The translations under genes were made by a program, and so were the position numbers. This document shows, piece after piece, positions 13,350 to 13,783 of a stretch of 13,783 nucleotides of DNA (positions are counted from its first letter, which is position 1; each line of letters opens with the position of its first letter). The notes beneath the pieces were generated by a model, which did no database searches, was not told the origin of the DNA, and saw only the letters and a list, made by a program, of their open reading frames with translations. The stretch comes from JBDRGD01 sp043818095 (GTDB lineage: Bacteria; Chloroflexota; Dehalococcoidia; Dehalococcoidales; RBG-16-60-22): assembly GCA_043818095.1 (NCBI GenBank), contig JBDRGD010000044.1, forward strand, positions 1-13,783, given 5' to 3'.

Positions 13350-13378
13350 GGTTCAAATCCAGTCGCTGCCACTTTTTT
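13350..13378 (+). repeat. att-like core, copy 3 (tRNA 3' end)
   Basis: The first 25 bases (13350-13374) are identical to the tRNA 3' end at 11667-11691. It then continues with a T-run as in copy 2 (six T's) rather than TTAG as after the tRNA gene. The rest of the tRNA is absent. Confidence 0.8.
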
Positions 13379-13434
13379 ACTGGTCTTATCTAATATTTGC
13401 TCCGATCTCTCACATTACCTCCTATCCCGTTGAC

Positions 13435-13463
13435 TTGACAAAACCCGAATTCAAGATTAATAT
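13435..13463 (+). promoter_or_regulatory. Promoter of the TspO-like gene
   Basis: TTGACA (13435-13440), a 17-base spacer, then TAATAT (13458-13463), leading to a gene start at 13505. The hexamers and spacing are identical to those of the promoter of the unknown gene at 13165-13193. An overlapping TTGACT precedes the -35 box. Confidence 0.65.
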
Positions 13464-13504
13464 TTTGGAACAGATTTAGAAGTAGTGGATTCGGAGGGCA
13501 AGTT

Positions 13505-13783
13505 ATGAATAAAAGCCGATCGGTCTTATTACTCGCCATTTTGAATTTACTTGGTTTCCTAGGCACAGTTATTATCAACGCACTCGCTAATATCCTTCCG
13601 ATAAATAATAAAACCACCGGTGTACTTTCAGATCAATATCCTAACCTATTTGTACCAGCTGGCTTAACCTTCTCCATATGGGGAGTAATATATTTACTCC
13701 TAGCTATTTTTGTCATATACGGGTTGGTTGTAGCTATTAAAAAGAATGACCAGAAATCAGTATTTATCGAAAAAATAAGCTGG
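13505..13783 (+). CDS. TspO/MBR-like (tryptophan-rich sensory protein-type) membrane protein, partial
   Basis: The frame is open from ATG 13505 to the right edge (93 codons, C-terminus missing). A first hydrophobic span (about 6-30) is followed by a loop (NNKTTGVLSDQYPNLFVPAG). Then comes TFSIWGVIYLLLAIFVIYG (about 55-73), whose FxIWGxIY pattern is typical of TspO/MBR-related proteins. TspO proteins bind tetrapyrroles or sterol-like ligands. Many distant relatives with this pattern have no known role, so function is inference. The start is supported by GGAGGG (13493-13498) six bases upstream and a consensus promoter. Low GC marks it as part of the island although it lies beyond att copy 3. 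Confidence 0.75.
   Translation, partial: MNKSRSVLLLAILNLLGFLGTVIINALANILPINNKTTGVLSDQYPNLFVPAGLTFSIWGVIYLLLAIFVIYGLVVAIKKNDQKSVFIEKISW

Noticed and set aside
11617..13378. Three spaced repeats as a CRISPR array
   Set aside because: Intervals are about 560 and 1123 bp and the repeat is a tRNA 3' end. This is an att pattern.
13390..13617. A 75-codon minus-strand frame
   Set aside because: It overlaps the promoter and 5' end of the TspO-like gene, which has a ribosome site and family pattern.

Overview
The window splits into a GC-rich chromosomal backbone (1 to about 11690) and an AT-rich accessory region (about 11692 to 13783), with the break at a tRNA gene carrying a CAU anticodon. Of two lines counted by hand, 11401-11460 has 37 G/C in 60 bases and 13141-13200 has 15. 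The backbone gene set (acyl-CoA pathway genes, tungstate uptake under a cofactor riboswitch, a lipoprotein with a long Pro-Ala linker) suggests an anaerobic, tungsten-using bacterium. Chloroflexota of the Dehalococcoidia type is my best guess, but it is an inference from style and gene content. A Gram-positive anaerobe is not excluded.

Backbone layout. (1) 1-4138, minus strand: a tight housekeeping operon, in transcription order corA (Mg2+ channel), yhhQ-type queuosine-precursor transporter, an MBL-fold hydrolase resembling class II cyclic-nucleotide phosphodiesterases, a Mut7-C PIN-like RNase with a zinc ribbon, and nnr (NAD(P)HX repair), which runs off the left edge. (2) 4241-4408, plus strand: a 55-aa four-cysteine protein, divergent from corA and convergent with the thiolase gene. 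(3) 4411-8230, minus strand: crt, hbd, an SDR reductase and a thiolase. Together these can interconvert acetyl-CoA, acetoacetyl-CoA, 3-hydroxybutyryl-CoA and crotonyl-CoA. (4) 8410-11513, plus strand: promoter, a Moco/Tuco-type riboswitch, an intrinsic terminator, then tupA-tupB-tupC. These encode a tungstate ABC importer, apparently shut off when the cofactor is plentiful. (5) 11577-11688: a tRNA(CAU) gene with its own promoter.

Accessory layout. The 3' end of the tRNA gene recurs downstream: a perfect 25-base copy at 13350-13374, and a one-mismatch copy at 12227-12251. This is the signature of att sites left by elements inserted in tandem into the tRNA gene. The first interval (about 535 bp) holds little beyond a possible 33-aa membrane peptide and a 14-bp palindrome. 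The second (about 1.1 kb) holds a 236-aa protein of unknown family on the minus strand, with a promoter whose -35 box lies inside an 18-bp inverted repeat. Beyond the third copy, a TspO/MBR-like membrane protein gene with its own strong promoter runs off the right edge. No integrase is visible. The AT-rich composition continues to the edge, so the island probably extends further.
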